Of a stretch of DNA of 64,000 nucleotides, positions 44,778-54,413 are shown piece by piece. The position numbers and the translations under genes are program-made. Below the pieces are notes generated by a model. It did not search any database. It was not told where the DNA came from and saw only the letters and a list, made by a program, of their open reading frames with translations. The stretch's first letter is position 1. Every line of letters begins with the position of its first letter. This DNA comes from Polynucleobacter sp. MWH-UH25E (lineage in GTDB: Bacteria; Pseudomonadota; Gammaproteobacteria; Burkholderiales; Burkholderiaceae): NCBI RefSeq assembly GCF_018687095.1, contig NZ_CP061286.1:1364001-1428000 (forward strand), read 5' to 3'.

Positions 44778-46214
44778 ATGAGTCAAGCTTTTGATGTACT
44801 CGTAATCGGCGGTGGCCCAGGTGGCTACATCGCCGCAATTCGTGCAGCGCAATTGGGTTTCAAGGTTGCGTGTGCTGAATCCAATGCCTATGATGATCCA
44901 AAGGGTGAGCCACGCTTAGGTGGTACCTGTTTGAATGTCGGCTGTATTCCTTCTAAGGCTTTATTAGCCTCATCAGAAGAGTTTGAGAAGATTGGCCATC
45001 ATGCAGCAGACCATGGCATTAAGGTTGGCTCTGTCAGCATTGATTCCAAAAAGATGGTTCAACGCAAAGATGGCATCGTCACCAAAATGACTGGCGGCAT
45101 TCAGTTCTTATTCCGTAAAAACAAAATTACTTTGTTAAAAGGTCATGCTTCATTTGAGGGCAAGGGCGCTGACGGATATCAAGTCAAGATTGATGGCAAA
45201 GATAAAGAGACAGTTACTGCTAAGAACGTCATTATTGCAACTGGATCTAAGGCGCGCCATTTACCAGGCTTGCCAGTAGATAACGTATTGATTTGCGATA
45301 ACGAAGGTGCATTGAAGTTTGATTCTGTGCCCAAGAAGTTAGGCGTGATTGGTGCGGGCGTGATTGGTCTTGAGCTTGGCTCCGTTTGGCGTCGTCTGGG
45401 CTCTGAAGTGACAGTGCTTGAAGCATTGCCTTCATTCTTGGCTGCTTGCGATGTCAGTATTGCTAAAGAAGCACAAAAGCTTTTCACTAAGCAAGGCTTG
45501 AACATCAACATGGGGGTGAAGATTGGTGATGTGAAGGCGGATAAAAAAGGTGTAGTGGTTAATTACACAGATAGCGCTGGTAAGGCTGCCAAGTTGGAAT
45601 GTGATCGCTTGATCGTTTCTGTAGGTCGCGTACCAAATACTGACAAATTAGGTTTAGATAAGATTGGTCTCAAAGTGGATGAGCGAGGCTTTATTCCAAT
45701 TGACGATCACACTTGCGCAACAGCAGCGCCTGGCGTATACGCTGTAGGTGACGTGGTTCGCGGACCTATGCTGGCTCATAAAGCGGAAGACGAGGGTGTC
45801 TTGGCCGCTGAGGTGATTGCTGGTCAGAAGCCACATATCGATTACAACTGTATTCCTTGGGTAATCTATACGGATCCAGAGATCGCTTGGGTTGGCAAAA
45901 CAGAACAGGCTTTGAAAGAGGCTGGCGTTGCATACAAGGCTGGTCAGTTCCCATTCATGGCTAACGGTCGTGCCTTGGGTATGGGTCGCTCTGATGGTTT
46001 TGTCAAAGTATTGGCCGATGCGAAAACCGATGAAATTCTTGGTGTTCACATTATTGGACCAAATGCCTCAGACTTAATTGCTGAAGCAGCGGTTGCGATG
46101 GAATTCAAGGCGGCAGCTGAAGATATTGCACGTATCTGTCATCCACATCCAAGCTTGTCGGAAGTGGTACGCGAAGCAGCATTAGCGACAGATCAACGCG
46201 CACTCAATATGTAA
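44778..46214 (+). CDS. lpdA: dihydrolipoyl dehydrogenase (E3)
   Basis: A 478-residue FAD/NAD disulfide oxidoreductase. FAD motif [13 protein letters not shown] is at residues 9-21, redox disulfide [13 protein letters not shown] near 50, NAD-binding [13 protein letters not shown] in the middle, and the C-terminal catalytic histidine pair region [16 protein letters not shown]. It regenerates lipoamide for the 2-oxoglutarate dehydrogenase complex and possibly others. The gene follows odhB by 12 bp with GAAGGGAAG as ribosome site. The next gene's TTG start directly follows its stop. Confidence 0.95.
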   Translation: MSQAFDVLVIGGGPGGYIAAIRAAQLGFKVACAESNAYDDPKGEPRLGGTCLNVGCIPSKALLASSEEFEKIGHHAADHGIKVGSVSIDSKKMVQRKDGIVTKMTGGIQFLFRKNKITLLKGHASFEGKGADGYQVKIDGKDKETVTAKNVIIATGSKARHLPGLPVDNVLICDNEGALKFDSVPKKLGVIGAGVIGLELGSVWRRLGSEVTVLEALPSFLAACDVSIAKEAQKLFTKQGLNINMGVKIGDVKADKKGVVVNYTDSAGKAAKLECDRLIVSVGRVPNTDKLGLDKIGLKVDERGFIPIDDHTCATAAPGVYAVGDVVRGPMLAHKAEDEGVLAAEVIAGQKPHIDYNCIPWVIYTDPEIAWVGKTEQALKEAGVAYKAGQFPFMANGRALGMGRSDGFVKVLADAKTDEILGVHIIGPNASDLIAEAAVAMEFKAAAEDIARICHPHPSLSEVVREAALATDQRALNM

Positions 46215-47318
46215 TTGAAAACCATTGAGTTTTACCAACAAGAGTTAAAAGCGCGCGGGTATCAAAGTGATCCCGCGCAGCTTCGTGCCGTAGAGCGTTT
46301 GCAAAAGTGCGAAGATGAGTGGATTGCTTATAAAGAAATCCGCAGCAACAATCTCAAGAAAAAATTATTTAAACCAACCCTGCCAAGAGGTTTGTATCTT
46401 TGGGGTGGAGTAGGGCGTGGCAAGTCCTTCTTAATGGACTGTTTTTATGCTGCATCCCCATTAGAAAAAAAGATTCGTATTCATTTTCATGAATTTATGC
46501 GTGAAGTGCATCGTGAGTTGCATGAACTCTCGGGTTTATCGGACCCTTTAGATGAGCTTTCCAAGCGAATCGCCAAACGCTACCGTTTGATATGCTTTGA
46601 TGAGTTCCATATTAATGACATTGCCGATGCGATGATTCTGTATCGCTTGCTCAACGCATTGTTTGCTGATCGTGTGCAGTTTGTAATGACCTCTAATTAC
46701 CGACCCGATCAGCTTTATCCTAACGGCTTACATCGTGATCGCTTGCTTCCGGCAATTAAGTTGCTGGAAGAAAAGCTTGATGTTCTCAATGTTGATGCTG
46801 GCAATGATTATCGTCAGGTTCAGATGGCGCAAGTGGAGGCCTATCTCACTCCTGCGAATGCTGAAACTCAAACTACTCTAGGGCAGATGTTCCAAACGCT
46901 GATTGGCAACCAAAAAGAGACGCGCAATCCTGTCTTGCATATTGAGTCCCGTGAGCTGCGACCATTACATATGGCTGATGGTGTAGTTTGGTTTGATTTC
47001 CAGACACTGTGTTGTGGTCCGCGCTCTCAGAATGATTATTTAGAAATCGCCAATCAATTTCATACGGTTATCCTGTCTGGGGTTCCCTATATGCCTCCCA
47101 AAATGACCAACGAAGCACGTCGCTTTATCTGGTTAATTGATGTTTTGTATGACCACAAAATCAAGTTGATCATATCTGCCGAGGTGCCTGCAACGGATTT
47201 GTATACGGAAGGCCAAATAACCGCTGAATTCTCTAGAACGGTCTCCCGTTTGATTGAGATGCAGTCCCGTGACTATCTAGATGCGCCACGCCGTGTCATC
47301 GATACCAGCTTGACCTAA
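46215..47318 (+). CDS. zapE: cell division protein ZapE (AFG1-like ATPase)
   Basis: A 367-residue AAA-like P-loop ATPase. Walker A is GGVGRGKSFLMD, Walker B is ICFDEFHINDIADAMIL, and the arginine region is FVMTSNYRPDQLYPNGLHRDR, all as in ZapE. The best start is TTG at 46215, which abuts the lpdA stop and keeps the conserved opening KTIEFYQQEL. No later in-frame start preserves it. ZapE affects Z-ring stability under stress in E. coli. The odhA-odhB-lpdA-zapE order is common in betaproteobacteria. Confidence 0.9.
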   Translation: MKTIEFYQQELKARGYQSDPAQLRAVERLQKCEDEWIAYKEIRSNNLKKKLFKPTLPRGLYLWGGVGRGKSFLMDCFYAASPLEKKIRIHFHEFMREVHRELHELSGLSDPLDELSKRIAKRYRLICFDEFHINDIADAMILYRLLNALFADRVQFVMTSNYRPDQLYPNGLHRDRLLPAIKLLEEKLDVLNVDAGNDYRQVQMAQVEAYLTPANAETQTTLGQMFQTLIGNQKETRNPVLHIESRELRPLHMADGVVWFDFQTLCCGPRSQNDYLEIANQFHTVILSGVPYMPPKMTNEARRFIWLIDVLYDHKIKLIISAEVPATDLYTEGQITAEFSRTVSRLIEMQSRDYLDAPRRVIDTSLT

Positions 47319-47327
47319 AATAAGGGC

Positions 47328-48176
47328 ATGAGCAGTTTTTCTACCCTAAATGCCGACCTCCATTGCCACTCTGTGGTCTCTGATGGTACGCTCACGCCTG
47401 AAGCCTTGGCTGAGCGTGCAAAAGCCAATGGCGTTAATTTGTGGGCACTCACGGATCACGATGAGTTGGGTGGTCAACAACGTGCACGTGACGCTGCAAA
47501 AACACTCAATATCGATTACGTATCTGGCGTAGAAATTTCTGTTACTTGGGCAGGGCAAACCATTCATATCGTTGGTCTTGGTATTGATGCCAATCACCTA
47601 GGGATTATTGAAGGCTTGCGTCGCACTCGGGGTGGACGCGGAGACCGTGCAAGGTTAATGTCTGAACAGTTATTAAAGGCGGGTATACCAGGCGCATACG
47701 AGGGTGCTCTGCATTTTGCAGGCAATCCTGAACTCATTTCTAGAACGCACTTTGCAAGATACTTAGTGGAACAGGGTGTCTGTCGCGATACGGAAGAAGT
47801 GTTTAAAAAATATTTAGTTGAGAATAAACCAGGCTTTGTTCCACATCAGTGGGCGACTTTAGATGATGCGGTTGCGTGGATTAAATCTTCAGGGGGTGTA
47901 GCGGTTATTGCCCATCCCGGCAGATACAACTTAAGTGCTCTGCAGATGAGTCAGCTTTATGAGCGCTTTAAAGAAATCGGTGGCCTTGGCATCGAGGTCA
48001 TTACCGGTAGTCATAGCCCAGATCAATACACGACTTATGGAAAGATTGCGCAAAAGTATGGATTCTTAGCCTCTCGTGGCTCTGATTTTCATGATCCAAG
48101 CGAAAGTCATATTGACCTCGGCGCTTTGCCGCATTTACCGGATCACCTGACCCCTGTCTGGTCGGTATTCCATTAA
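47328..48176 (+). CDS. PHP-domain phosphoesterase (RNase AM / nucleoside bisphosphatase type)
   Basis: A 282-residue PHP-fold protein. Metal motifs are DLHCHSVVSDGTLTP at residues 11-25, TDHDELGG near 42, a later GVAVIAHPGRYN and the C-terminal GSDFHDPSESH. The family includes E. coli YciV (RNase AM), which acts on nucleoside 3',5'-bisphosphates and RNA 5' ends. It follows zapE by 9 bp and precedes trpS by 29 bp. The same association with trpS is seen in E. coli (yciV near trp). Exact specificity was not determined from sequence. Confidence 0.87.
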   Translation: MSSFSTLNADLHCHSVVSDGTLTPEALAERAKANGVNLWALTDHDELGGQQRARDAAKTLNIDYVSGVEISVTWAGQTIHIVGLGIDANHLGIIEGLRRTRGGRGDRARLMSEQLLKAGIPGAYEGALHFAGNPELISRTHFARYLVEQGVCRDTEEVFKKYLVENKPGFVPHQWATLDDAVAWIKSSGGVAVIAHPGRYNLSALQMSQLYERFKEIGGLGIEVITGSHSPDQYTTYGKIAQKYGFLASRGSDFHDPSESHIDLGALPHLPDHLTPVWSVFH

Positions 48177-48205
48177 TTTATTCACATTAACGATAAAGAA
48201 AAATA

Positions 48206-49408
48206 ATGTTTGCTGAACGTGTTCTCTCTGGCATGCGACCTACGGGTAATTTGCACCTTGGGCATTACCACGGAGTATTAAAAAACTGGGTGAGATTGCA
48301 ATCTGAATATCCATGTTTTTTCTTTGTCGCTGATTGGCATGCATTAACTACACATTACGAATCTCCAGAAGTTATCGAGCAATCTGTCTGGGATATGGTG
48401 ATTGATTGGTTGGCCGCGGGTGTAGACCCAAACCAAGCTACTTTATTTATTCAGAGTAAGGTACCCGAGCACGCAGAGTTATTTTTATTGCTCTCGATGG
48501 GCACACCTTTGGGCTGGTTGGAGCGCGTTCCGACCTATAAAGATCAAATTGAGAAGCTCAAGGAAAAAGACTTGCAGACCTATGGTTTTCTTGGTTACCC
48601 ATTGCTTCAGGCAGCTGATATTTTGATTTACAGGGCGCAACATGTTCCAGTTGGCGAAGATCAAGTTCCACACGTAGAGATGACTCGTGAAGTTGCGCGT
48701 CGCTTTAATTATCTCTATGGCCGGGAGCCTGGCTTTGAGGAGAAGGCGCTTGAAGCAGCTAAGAAGCTGGGTAGCAAGCGCGCCAAAATGTACTTGGAGT
48801 TGCGAGTTGCTTTTCAAGAGCGTGGTGATGAAGAGGCATTAGAGCAAGCGAAAGCATTGCTACAGGAATCGCAAAGTTTATCGATGGCTGATCGTGAAAG
48901 ACTTTTTGGTTTCTTGGAAGGTGCGCGCAAAATTATTCTTCCTGAACCTCAGGCTCTGCTAACAACAGCGTCCCGTATGCCAGGCATTGATGGTCAAAAA
49001 ATGTCTAAGTCTTATGGCAATACGATTAGTATTCGCGAGCAACCCGAAGATGTGATCAAAAAGATTCGGACGATGCCAACTGATCCTGCGCGCGTTCGCA
49101 GAACTGATGTAGGCGATCCAGCCCGATGCCCAGTATGGCAACTACATACGGTTTATTCCAATGAAGAAACCAAGCAGTGGGTGGATAAGGGATGCAAGTC
49201 AGCCGGGATTGGTTGCTTGGAGTGCAAACAACCAGTGATTGATGCCATTTTGGCTGAACAGCAGCCAATGTTTGAGCGTGCTCAGAAATATTTGGATGAC
49301 CCAAGCCTTCTCCGATCGATTATTGCCGATGGTTGCGATAAAGCGCGTAAAGTTGCCCAAGAAACTATGAGAGAAGTGCGAGAAGCCATGGGTCTGGCAT
49401 ATGACTAA
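48206..49408 (+). CDS. trpS: tryptophan-tRNA ligase
   Basis: A 400-residue class I synthetase. The HIGH-like motif is PTGNLHLGHYHG and the KMSKS motif is GQKMSKSYGN. An extra segment of about 60 residues (roughly 175-235, with EERGDEEALEQAKALLQ-type charged helices) lies between the two, as in other Burkholderiales TrpRS. The C-terminal region has CKSAGIGCLECKQP. It charges tRNA-Trp. The gene ends 14 bp before the next gene's chosen start. Confidence 0.94.
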   Translation: MFAERVLSGMRPTGNLHLGHYHGVLKNWVRLQSEYPCFFFVADWHALTTHYESPEVIEQSVWDMVIDWLAAGVDPNQATLFIQSKVPEHAELFLLLSMGTPLGWLERVPTYKDQIEKLKEKDLQTYGFLGYPLLQAADILIYRAQHVPVGEDQVPHVEMTREVARRFNYLYGREPGFEEKALEAAKKLGSKRAKMYLELRVAFQERGDEEALEQAKALLQESQSLSMADRERLFGFLEGARKIILPEPQALLTTASRMPGIDGQKMSKSYGNTISIREQPEDVIKKIRTMPTDPARVRRTDVGDPARCPVWQLHTVYSNEETKQWVDKGCKSAGIGCLECKQPVIDAILAEQQPMFERAQKYLDDPSLLRSIIADGCDKARKVAQETMREVREAMGLAYD

Positions 49409-49421
49409 TGGGGGTACTGTC

Positions 49422-49949
49422 ATGATCGCCCATGTTTCAATTGAAAACGCTTCACCTTGGGTGAGGCGTTTTGCTTCTCAGATTCCAAAAACGGGCACTG
49501 TTTTAGATCTTGCTTGTGGAGGAGGCCGTCACTCTTTTCTTCTTGCTGAGATGGGTTTTCCAGTATTGGCTGTTGACCAAAACATTGGAGAAATTGAAAA
49601 AACCGCAAACCCCTTGATTCAATCAAAAGTACTCAACCTGGAGGTAGAGGTTTGGCCACTAGGAGATGACAAATTTAGTGGGATCGTGGTGACCAATTAC
49701 CTATATAGACCCCACTTGGATCGATTGCCAGAAATTCTTGGGGAAAATGGGGTTTTGATCTATGAAACCTTTGCTCAAGGAAATGAGCAATTTGGAAAGC
49801 CATCCAACCCCAATTTCCTTCTAAAAACAGGGGAATTGCTGGGGTTGGCCCAACGTCATAGCCTTAAAGTCCTTGCCTACGAGGATATTTACCAGGGCGA
49901 ACCTAAACCAGCTATGGTTCAACGCCTTTGCGCTGTAAAAGAAGGGTAA
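49422..49949 (+). CDS. class I SAM-dependent methyltransferase (TehB-like)
   Basis: A 175-residue methyltransferase. Motif I is [19 protein letters not shown], motif II acidic residue in VLAVDQN, and motif post-II is [13 protein letters not shown]. The ATG at 49422 has GGGGG seven bases before it. An earlier in-frame ATG at 49401 would overlap trpS by 8 bp and has no evident site. The target is unknown; proteins like this are often labelled tellurite-resistance or generic methyltransferases. It appears to end the trpS transcript before dapA. Confidence 0.78.
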   Translation: MIAHVSIENASPWVRRFASQIPKTGTVLDLACGGGRHSFLLAEMGFPVLAVDQNIGEIEKTANPLIQSKVLNLEVEVWPLGDDKFSGIVVTNYLYRPHLDRLPEILGENGVLIYETFAQGNEQFGKPSNPNFLLKTGELLGLAQRHSLKVLAYEDIYQGEPKPAMVQRLCAVKEG

Positions 49950-50008
49950 AAAGCCCGCATTCCGTTACAATTTCAAGGTTAAGACAGCTAAGAATCGGTA
50001 TACATTCG

Positions 50009-50932
50009 GTGACAAACACAGCTCAAACCAAAGGTAGTAAAAAGACCATTTCTGGCAGCATGCCGGCTATCGTAACGCCCATGTTTGAGGATGGCAGTCT
50101 CGATTTTGGCGCACTCAAGTCTTTGTTGGATTGGCATGTGGCCGAGGGCACAGATGGAATCGTTATAGTTGGAACCAGCGGAGAGTCTCCAACAGTTTCC
50201 GTTGAAGAGCATTGTGAGTTGATTCGTGTGACCGTGGAGCATATTGCAGGGCGCATTCCAGTAATCGCTGGCACAGGTGGCAATTCCACCGCTGAAGCAA
50301 TTGAGCTTACTGAGTTTGCTAAGAAGGTTGGTGCTGATGCGAGCCTTCAGGTCGTGCCGTATTACAACAAGCCGACACAAGAGGGTATGTATGCCCACTT
50401 CAAAAAAATTGCGGAATCAGTTGAGTTGCCAGTTATTTTGTACAACGTACCTGGCCGCACCGTAGCGGATTTGGCCGGCGATACCGTTGTTCGCTTGGCT
50501 GATGTACCAGGCATCATTGGCATTAAGGATGCAACTGGTAGTTTGGAGCGTGGGACCTTATTAATTGACGCCCTTAAGCGTTCTGGCCACAGTGATTTTT
50601 CTGTATTTTCAGGGGACGATCTTACTGCTGCCATGCTGATGTTGATGGGTGGAAAAGGAAATATTTCAGTTACTGCAAACGTTGCACCTCGCCTGATGCA
50701 TGAACTCTGCGTGGCTGCCATGTCCGATGATGTGAAGCGTACCCGAGAAATTCAGTATCAATTAATCGCTGTTCATAAAGCCATGTTCACTGAAGCGAAT
50801 CCAATTCCAGTGAAATGGGCTCTTCATGAAATGGGCAAGATTACTGCAGGTATTCGCTTGCCATTAACTCCATTAAGCAACGCATTGAGAGAGCCTTTGA
50901 AGGTAGCACTAAAACAGGCCAATTTACTATGA
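50009..50932 (+). CDS. dapA: 4-hydroxy-tetrahydrodipicolinate synthase
   Basis: A 307-residue TIM-barrel enzyme. The catalytic lysine is in GIKDATGSL, the triad tyrosine in LYNVPGRT, and the threonine pair in GTSGESPTV. The likely start is GTG at 50009, which gives a short variable N-terminal stretch before [14 protein letters not shown], as in related proteins; ATG at 50060 is the only alternative. It condenses pyruvate with aspartate semialdehyde for lysine and diaminopimelate. The stop overlaps the bamC start by 4 bp (ATGA), so both are co-translated. Confidence 0.92.
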   Translation: MTNTAQTKGSKKTISGSMPAIVTPMFEDGSLDFGALKSLLDWHVAEGTDGIVIVGTSGESPTVSVEEHCELIRVTVEHIAGRIPVIAGTGGNSTAEAIELTEFAKKVGADASLQVVPYYNKPTQEGMYAHFKKIAESVELPVILYNVPGRTVADLAGDTVVRLADVPGIIGIKDATGSLERGTLLIDALKRSGHSDFSVFSGDDLTAAMLMLMGGKGNISVTANVAPRLMHELCVAAMSDDVKRTREIQYQLIAVHKAMFTEANPIPVKWALHEMGKITAGIRLPLTPLSNALREPLKVALKQANLL

Positions 50933-52074
50933 AGAATGTGTTTTCCTTGTCGCGCCTATTGACTTCAATTCTGACCTTGCTTGCAATAGCTTTGGTATTG
51001 AGTTCATGTAAATCAGTTACTAGTAACGATACCGTAGACTACAAGAGTTCGGGCGCAGTTCGCGGGCCGAATTTATCCTATCCTCCAGACTTGATCACCG
51101 CTCAAGCGGATCGTCGCTATATTGTTCAGGACGGCACCGCTACGATGTCTGAGTACAACGCGGCAGTAAAGAAATCTGCTCAGATGCGTAGCAATGTGAT
51201 GACTGGCATTCCAGGTATGCGCATTGCCAAAGATGGTGAGCGTCGTTGGTTGGTAGTTGAAAAGCCTGCCAGTGAGCTATATCCACAGGTTAAAGACTTT
51301 TGGCAAGAAAACGGATTCTTATTGGTGGTTGACTCCCCATCTACTGGAATCATGGAAACTGATTGGGCAGAGAATCGCGCCAAAATACCTCAAGACTGGA
51401 TCCGATCAATTGTCGGCAATGCTCTTGATTCTATTTACGATACTGGTGAGCGTGATAAATATAAAACACGTCTAGAATTTAGTGGATCAAGCGAGACGGA
51501 AATCTACATAACCCAACGTGGAGCTATTGAAAAATGCGTTAGCGATTCCTCTGGAGCATGCAATACAACTATTTGGACGCCGCGCCCCAATGATCCTGAG
51601 CTTGAGGCAGTATTCTTGGCTCGCTTGATGGAGCGACTTGGCATGACTCAAGAGCAGGCAAAAGCCATGGTTGCAACACCTTTAGGGCCAAGGGCACCCA
51701 AGGCGAAGTTCATTGAAGAGGGTGGCAACAAAGCCCATATTGAGCTCAGCGCTGGTTTTGATCGCTCTTGGAGGGACGTAGGCTTAGCGCTAGATCGATC
51801 GAACTTTACTGTTGAAGATCGCAATCGTTCTGCGGGTGTTTATTTCGTGCGCTACGTCAATGGGAAGGATGTGGGCGACTCGAAAGGCTTCTTTAGCAAT
51901 CTCTTTAGCAGCAAAGATGATTCAAAACTACAGGCGAAGAAATATCAGGTAGTGGTCAAGAGCACCGGTGAAAATTCTGCGAATGTTTATGTTCAGGATG
52001 CTGATGGTAAACCTGAAAATACTGCCGCTGGAATTCAGTTGCTAACGATCTTGACTGATCAGCTAGCTAAGTAA
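50929..52074 (+). CDS. bamC: outer-membrane assembly lipoprotein BamC
   Basis: A 381-residue lipoprotein. The signal peptide ends in the lipobox LSSC, with the lipidated cysteine at C27. Segments [21 protein letters not shown] [17 protein letters not shown] and the two helix-grip domains match BamC (NlpB). It is part of the BAM complex that inserts beta-barrel proteins into the outer membrane. The dapA-bamC order is the same in E. coli. It is larger than the E. coli protein, having an extra insert with [13 protein letters not shown] near the end. Confidence 0.9.
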   Translation: MKNVFSLSRLLTSILTLLAIALVLSSCKSVTSNDTVDYKSSGAVRGPNLSYPPDLITAQADRRYIVQDGTATMSEYNAAVKKSAQMRSNVMTGIPGMRIAKDGERRWLVVEKPASELYPQVKDFWQENGFLLVVDSPSTGIMETDWAENRAKIPQDWIRSIVGNALDSIYDTGERDKYKTRLEFSGSSETEIYITQRGAIEKCVSDSSGACNTTIWTPRPNDPELEAVFLARLMERLGMTQEQAKAMVATPLGPRAPKAKFIEEGGNKAHIELSAGFDRSWRDVGLALDRSNFTVEDRNRSAGVYFVRYVNGKDVGDSKGFFSNLFSSKDDSKLQAKKYQVVVKSTGENSANVYVQDADGKPENTAAGIQLLTILTDQLAK

Positions 52075-52122
52075 CTGTAAATTTTTTTGCGAATAACTAA
52101 GCGAGCAAATAATTCAGACAAT

Positions 52123-52150
52123 AAAAAAGCCGCTCTAGAGCGGCTTTTTT
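52123..52150. terminator. bidirectional terminator after bamC
   Basis: A perfect 28-nt palindrome: A run, stem GCCGCTC with GAGCGGC (centre CTAG at 52135-52138), then T run. It is symmetric, so it can end transcription from bamC on the plus strand and from the small lipoprotein gene on the minus strand. Confidence 0.88.
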
Positions 52151-52164
52151 CTTTAAGAAGAAGA

Positions 52165-52347
52165 TTACTTCTTAGCGTCAGCAGCTGGAGCAGCAGGAGC
52201 AGCTGGAGCAGCATCTTTAGCAGCGTCAGCAGCAGGTGCAGCTGGAGCAGCAGGAGCAGGAGCTTCAGCAGGTTTTGCTTCTTCTTTTTTACCGCAAGCG
52301 GCCAAAGCGATAGCTAACATAGCAGCGAATACGAGTGACTTCTTCAT
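52165..52347 (-). CDS. small Ala/Pro-rich lipoprotein
   Basis: A 60-residue protein when started at the ATG at 52347 (MKKSLVFAAMLAIALAAC), which has a GAGGAAAT ribosome site; an in-frame ATG further upstream is less likely. The lipobox LAAC puts the lipidated cysteine at C18. The mature part has only about 42 residues: a charged GKKEEAKPAE, then two copies of PAAPAAPAADA at 32-42 and 48-58, separated by AKDAA, so the period is 16 residues. It would be anchored to the membrane as a flexible tether or spacer. I recognise no family. A terminator follows. Confidence 0.75.
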   Translation of the reverse strand: MKKSLVFAAMLAIALAACGKKEEAKPAEAPAPAAPAAPAADAAKDAAPAAPAAPAADAKK

Positions 52348-52458
52348 TTGTAATTTCCTCTTAAAAAAATTAAACATCAATCATCGATAATTGTTGTTGG
52401 AGAAACTAGGGGCAAATGCCTAAGTATTTTCCTGTAATTATTATAGCCACGTCTTGGT

Positions 52459-53694
52459 TTATTGATCGAAAACTAGCCATCCTGCTAGATAGGCTTCATA
52501 CAGACTTGAGCCATGAATATTGCTTAGTTTGTGGGTCATAAGCGCCTTCTTTGCAGACAGGGTAATCCATGCGGCGACAATCTGGGGCACTTGGTTTTTT
52601 GTAACCTCATCTCCATTGCAATATACTGATTTTCCAAGGCTTAAGATCCGTGTTTGAGGGCTTGGTTTGAGCTCTTTTTGGGTTAAATGTTTTAGAAAAG
52701 CATTTGGATTCAGTGGCTTAGCGGGGCCATTAAAAAATGCCTGCTGTTTGGGTTCCGATAGATAAGCTGTAACCCCTGGCAAAAATGCATCTATTTGGTG
52801 CAGCTTAAGTTTTTCTACCTGATTAGACAATTGCTTGATAAGCTCCATGGGCAGTTGCTCGGCATTTTCTGTTGCCATTTGTTTGGGGTCCGCAAATTTT
52901 TGCTCTAATTCTGGAATGTCCTCAAGAGACTCGGCAAGACGCCATAGGCCTTCTTGCAACAATTCTTTGAAACTAGGGGATCGAAATCCAACTGACCAGG
53001 TTTGGCAACCTGCATCTAATGCAATTCCGTCATGAGCAATATGAGGAGGTAGATAGAGCATGTCACCCGGCTCCAGAATCCACTCTTGTTCACATTGAAA
53101 GTTCTGCAAAATTTTTAGAGGTAATTTTGGATTAAGGCTTAAATCCTTTTGCTCTGAGATACGCCATTGCCTACGTCCAGACATCTGGATTAAGAACACA
53201 TCGTATGAGTCAAAATGTGGTCCAACGCCACCGCCAATACCAGCAACACTAATCATGAGGTCATCAAGGCGAGCATCAGGAATGAAGCGAAACCAGGAAA
53301 GAATATTTGCAGCCGCAAGATGATGCGCTTCCATTCCTTGCAAGAGCAAGGTCCAATCGGACTTCTTTAAGCTCGGAACAGCCTTCTTTTGAAATGGGCC
53401 ATGCTGAAAACGCCATGGTTTGGATTGGATTAGGCGGCTTTCAACATCGTCATGCTCTGACAGTTCAACCAACTCTTCATAAGAGATGGGGCTTGTTAAG
53501 GAAGGGGTACTATTTTGAGAGGCAAGAGAGAATGCGGGAATTGCGCCCCTAACTAAGAGCGGTTTCTTTTGCCAGTATTCCTTCATAAAGCGCTTAGGGC
53601 TAATTCCGCCAAATAGGGCCCATGGATCGCTAATAGGCAGGTTTTTAGGGGCTGGAGGTGGTTGATAGGGCTTGCTCAAGTAAAATGAACTCAT
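52459..53694 (-). CDS. RoxA-like 2-oxoglutarate-dependent ribosomal oxygenase (YcfD family)
   Basis: A 411-residue cupin/JmjC-fold protein. The iron site has the HxD motif in GPHFDSYDVFL and a second histidine in LPPHIAHDGIAL. The opening ISPKRFMKEYWQKKPLLVRG is that of the YcfD (RoxA) family, which hydroxylates an arginine of ribosomal protein L16 in E. coli. The C-terminal winged-helix-like half (residues 270-411) is present. Its neighbours do not explain it. It is divergent from a SlyD-like gene. Whether L16 is the substrate here is inferred from the family. Confidence 0.85.
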   Translation of the reverse strand: MSSFYLSKPYQPPPAPKNLPISDPWALFGGISPKRFMKEYWQKKPLLVRGAIPAFSLASQNSTPSLTSPISYEELVELSEHDDVESRLIQSKPWRFQHGPFQKKAVPSLKKSDWTLLLQGMEAHHLAAANILSWFRFIPDARLDDLMISVAGIGGGVGPHFDSYDVFLIQMSGRRQWRISEQKDLSLNPKLPLKILQNFQCEQEWILEPGDMLYLPPHIAHDGIALDAGCQTWSVGFRSPSFKELLQEGLWRLAESLEDIPELEQKFADPKQMATENAEQLPMELIKQLSNQVEKLKLHQIDAFLPGVTAYLSEPKQQAFFNGPAKPLNPNAFLKHLTQKELKPSPQTRILSLGKSVYCNGDEVTKNQVPQIVAAWITLSAKKALMTHKLSNIHGSSLYEAYLAGWLVFDQ

Positions 53695-53768
53695 AAGTTG
53701 AAGAAGTTAAAGGCGAAAACGCTGACTAGAAAAGTCAGTGTAAAGCAGCAGTAAATTATTAAAAATAA

Positions 53769-54413
53769 ATGTACGACAATTTGCGCATGAAGATTCAAAA
53801 AAATACGATCGTATCGCTACGTTACAAGCTCACCGATGCACAAAACAATGTGATTGAAGAGCCAGACTCCCCAATGATCTATCTGCATGGGGGCTATGAG
53901 GGTACTTTTCCAAAAATTGAGGCATTGGTCGATGGCCAGGATATTGGCTATGAAGCCACAATCCAGTTAGAGCCTAATGAGGCTTTTGGTGAATATGACC
54001 CAGAGTTACTCAAGATTGAACCGCGTGCGCGCTTTCCTGAACCTCTAGAAGTAGGAATGCAGTTTGAAGGTGTACCAGATGTTGAATCTGAGTCTGATGA
54101 TCCCGCTCAAGTTGCAAGTGCAGAAGAGGATGAGGATGCCGATACAGAACCTTTGATTTATACCGTTACTGATGTTGCGGATAATCAGGTGGTGTTGGAT
54201 GGTAATCATCCACTGGCTGGAATGGCTCTACGTTTTTGGGTTCAAGTGGAAGATGTCCGGGCTGCTACCGAAGATGAAATTGAAAACCGCCATCCAGAGG
54301 GTGGTGAGAACTTCACATTTGGCATGCCTAATGATGCCGAAGATGATGACGAGGAAGAGTTTTTAGAGAAGGCTCTTAGCTTGCAGGGTCACAGCTCAAG
54401 AACCCTTCACTAA
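53769..54413 (+). CDS. FKBP-type peptidyl-prolyl isomerase, SlyD-like
   Basis: A 214-residue protein. FKBP segments are IVSLRYKLTDAQNNVIEE and IYLHGGYEG, with the insert-in-flap domain (QLEPNEAFGEYDPELL) that gives SlyD its chaperone activity. Between them and the last strand (VVLDGNHPLAGMALRFWV) lies an acidic run rich in E and D (residues 103-124). The C-terminus is acidic again and lacks the histidine-rich tail of E. coli SlyD. It probably folds proteins in the cytoplasm; nickel delivery is doubtful without the tail. Translation may begin at 53769 or 53787 (MKIQKN). It converges on cysE with no gap. Confidence 0.87.
   Translation: MYDNLRMKIQKNTIVSLRYKLTDAQNNVIEEPDSPMIYLHGGYEGTFPKIEALVDGQDIGYEATIQLEPNEAFGEYDPELLKIEPRARFPEPLEVGMQFEGVPDVESESDDPAQVASAEEDEDADTEPLIYTVTDVADNQVVLDGNHPLAGMALRFWVQVEDVRAATEDEIENRHPEGGENFTFGMPNDAEDDDEEEFLEKALSLQGHSSRTLH

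Noticed and set aside
52087..52317. Plus-strand Ser/Arg-rich open frame of 76 codons
   Set aside because: It is the antisense shadow of the Ala/Pro-rich lipoprotein repeats and crosses the bidirectional terminator; it has no ribosome site.
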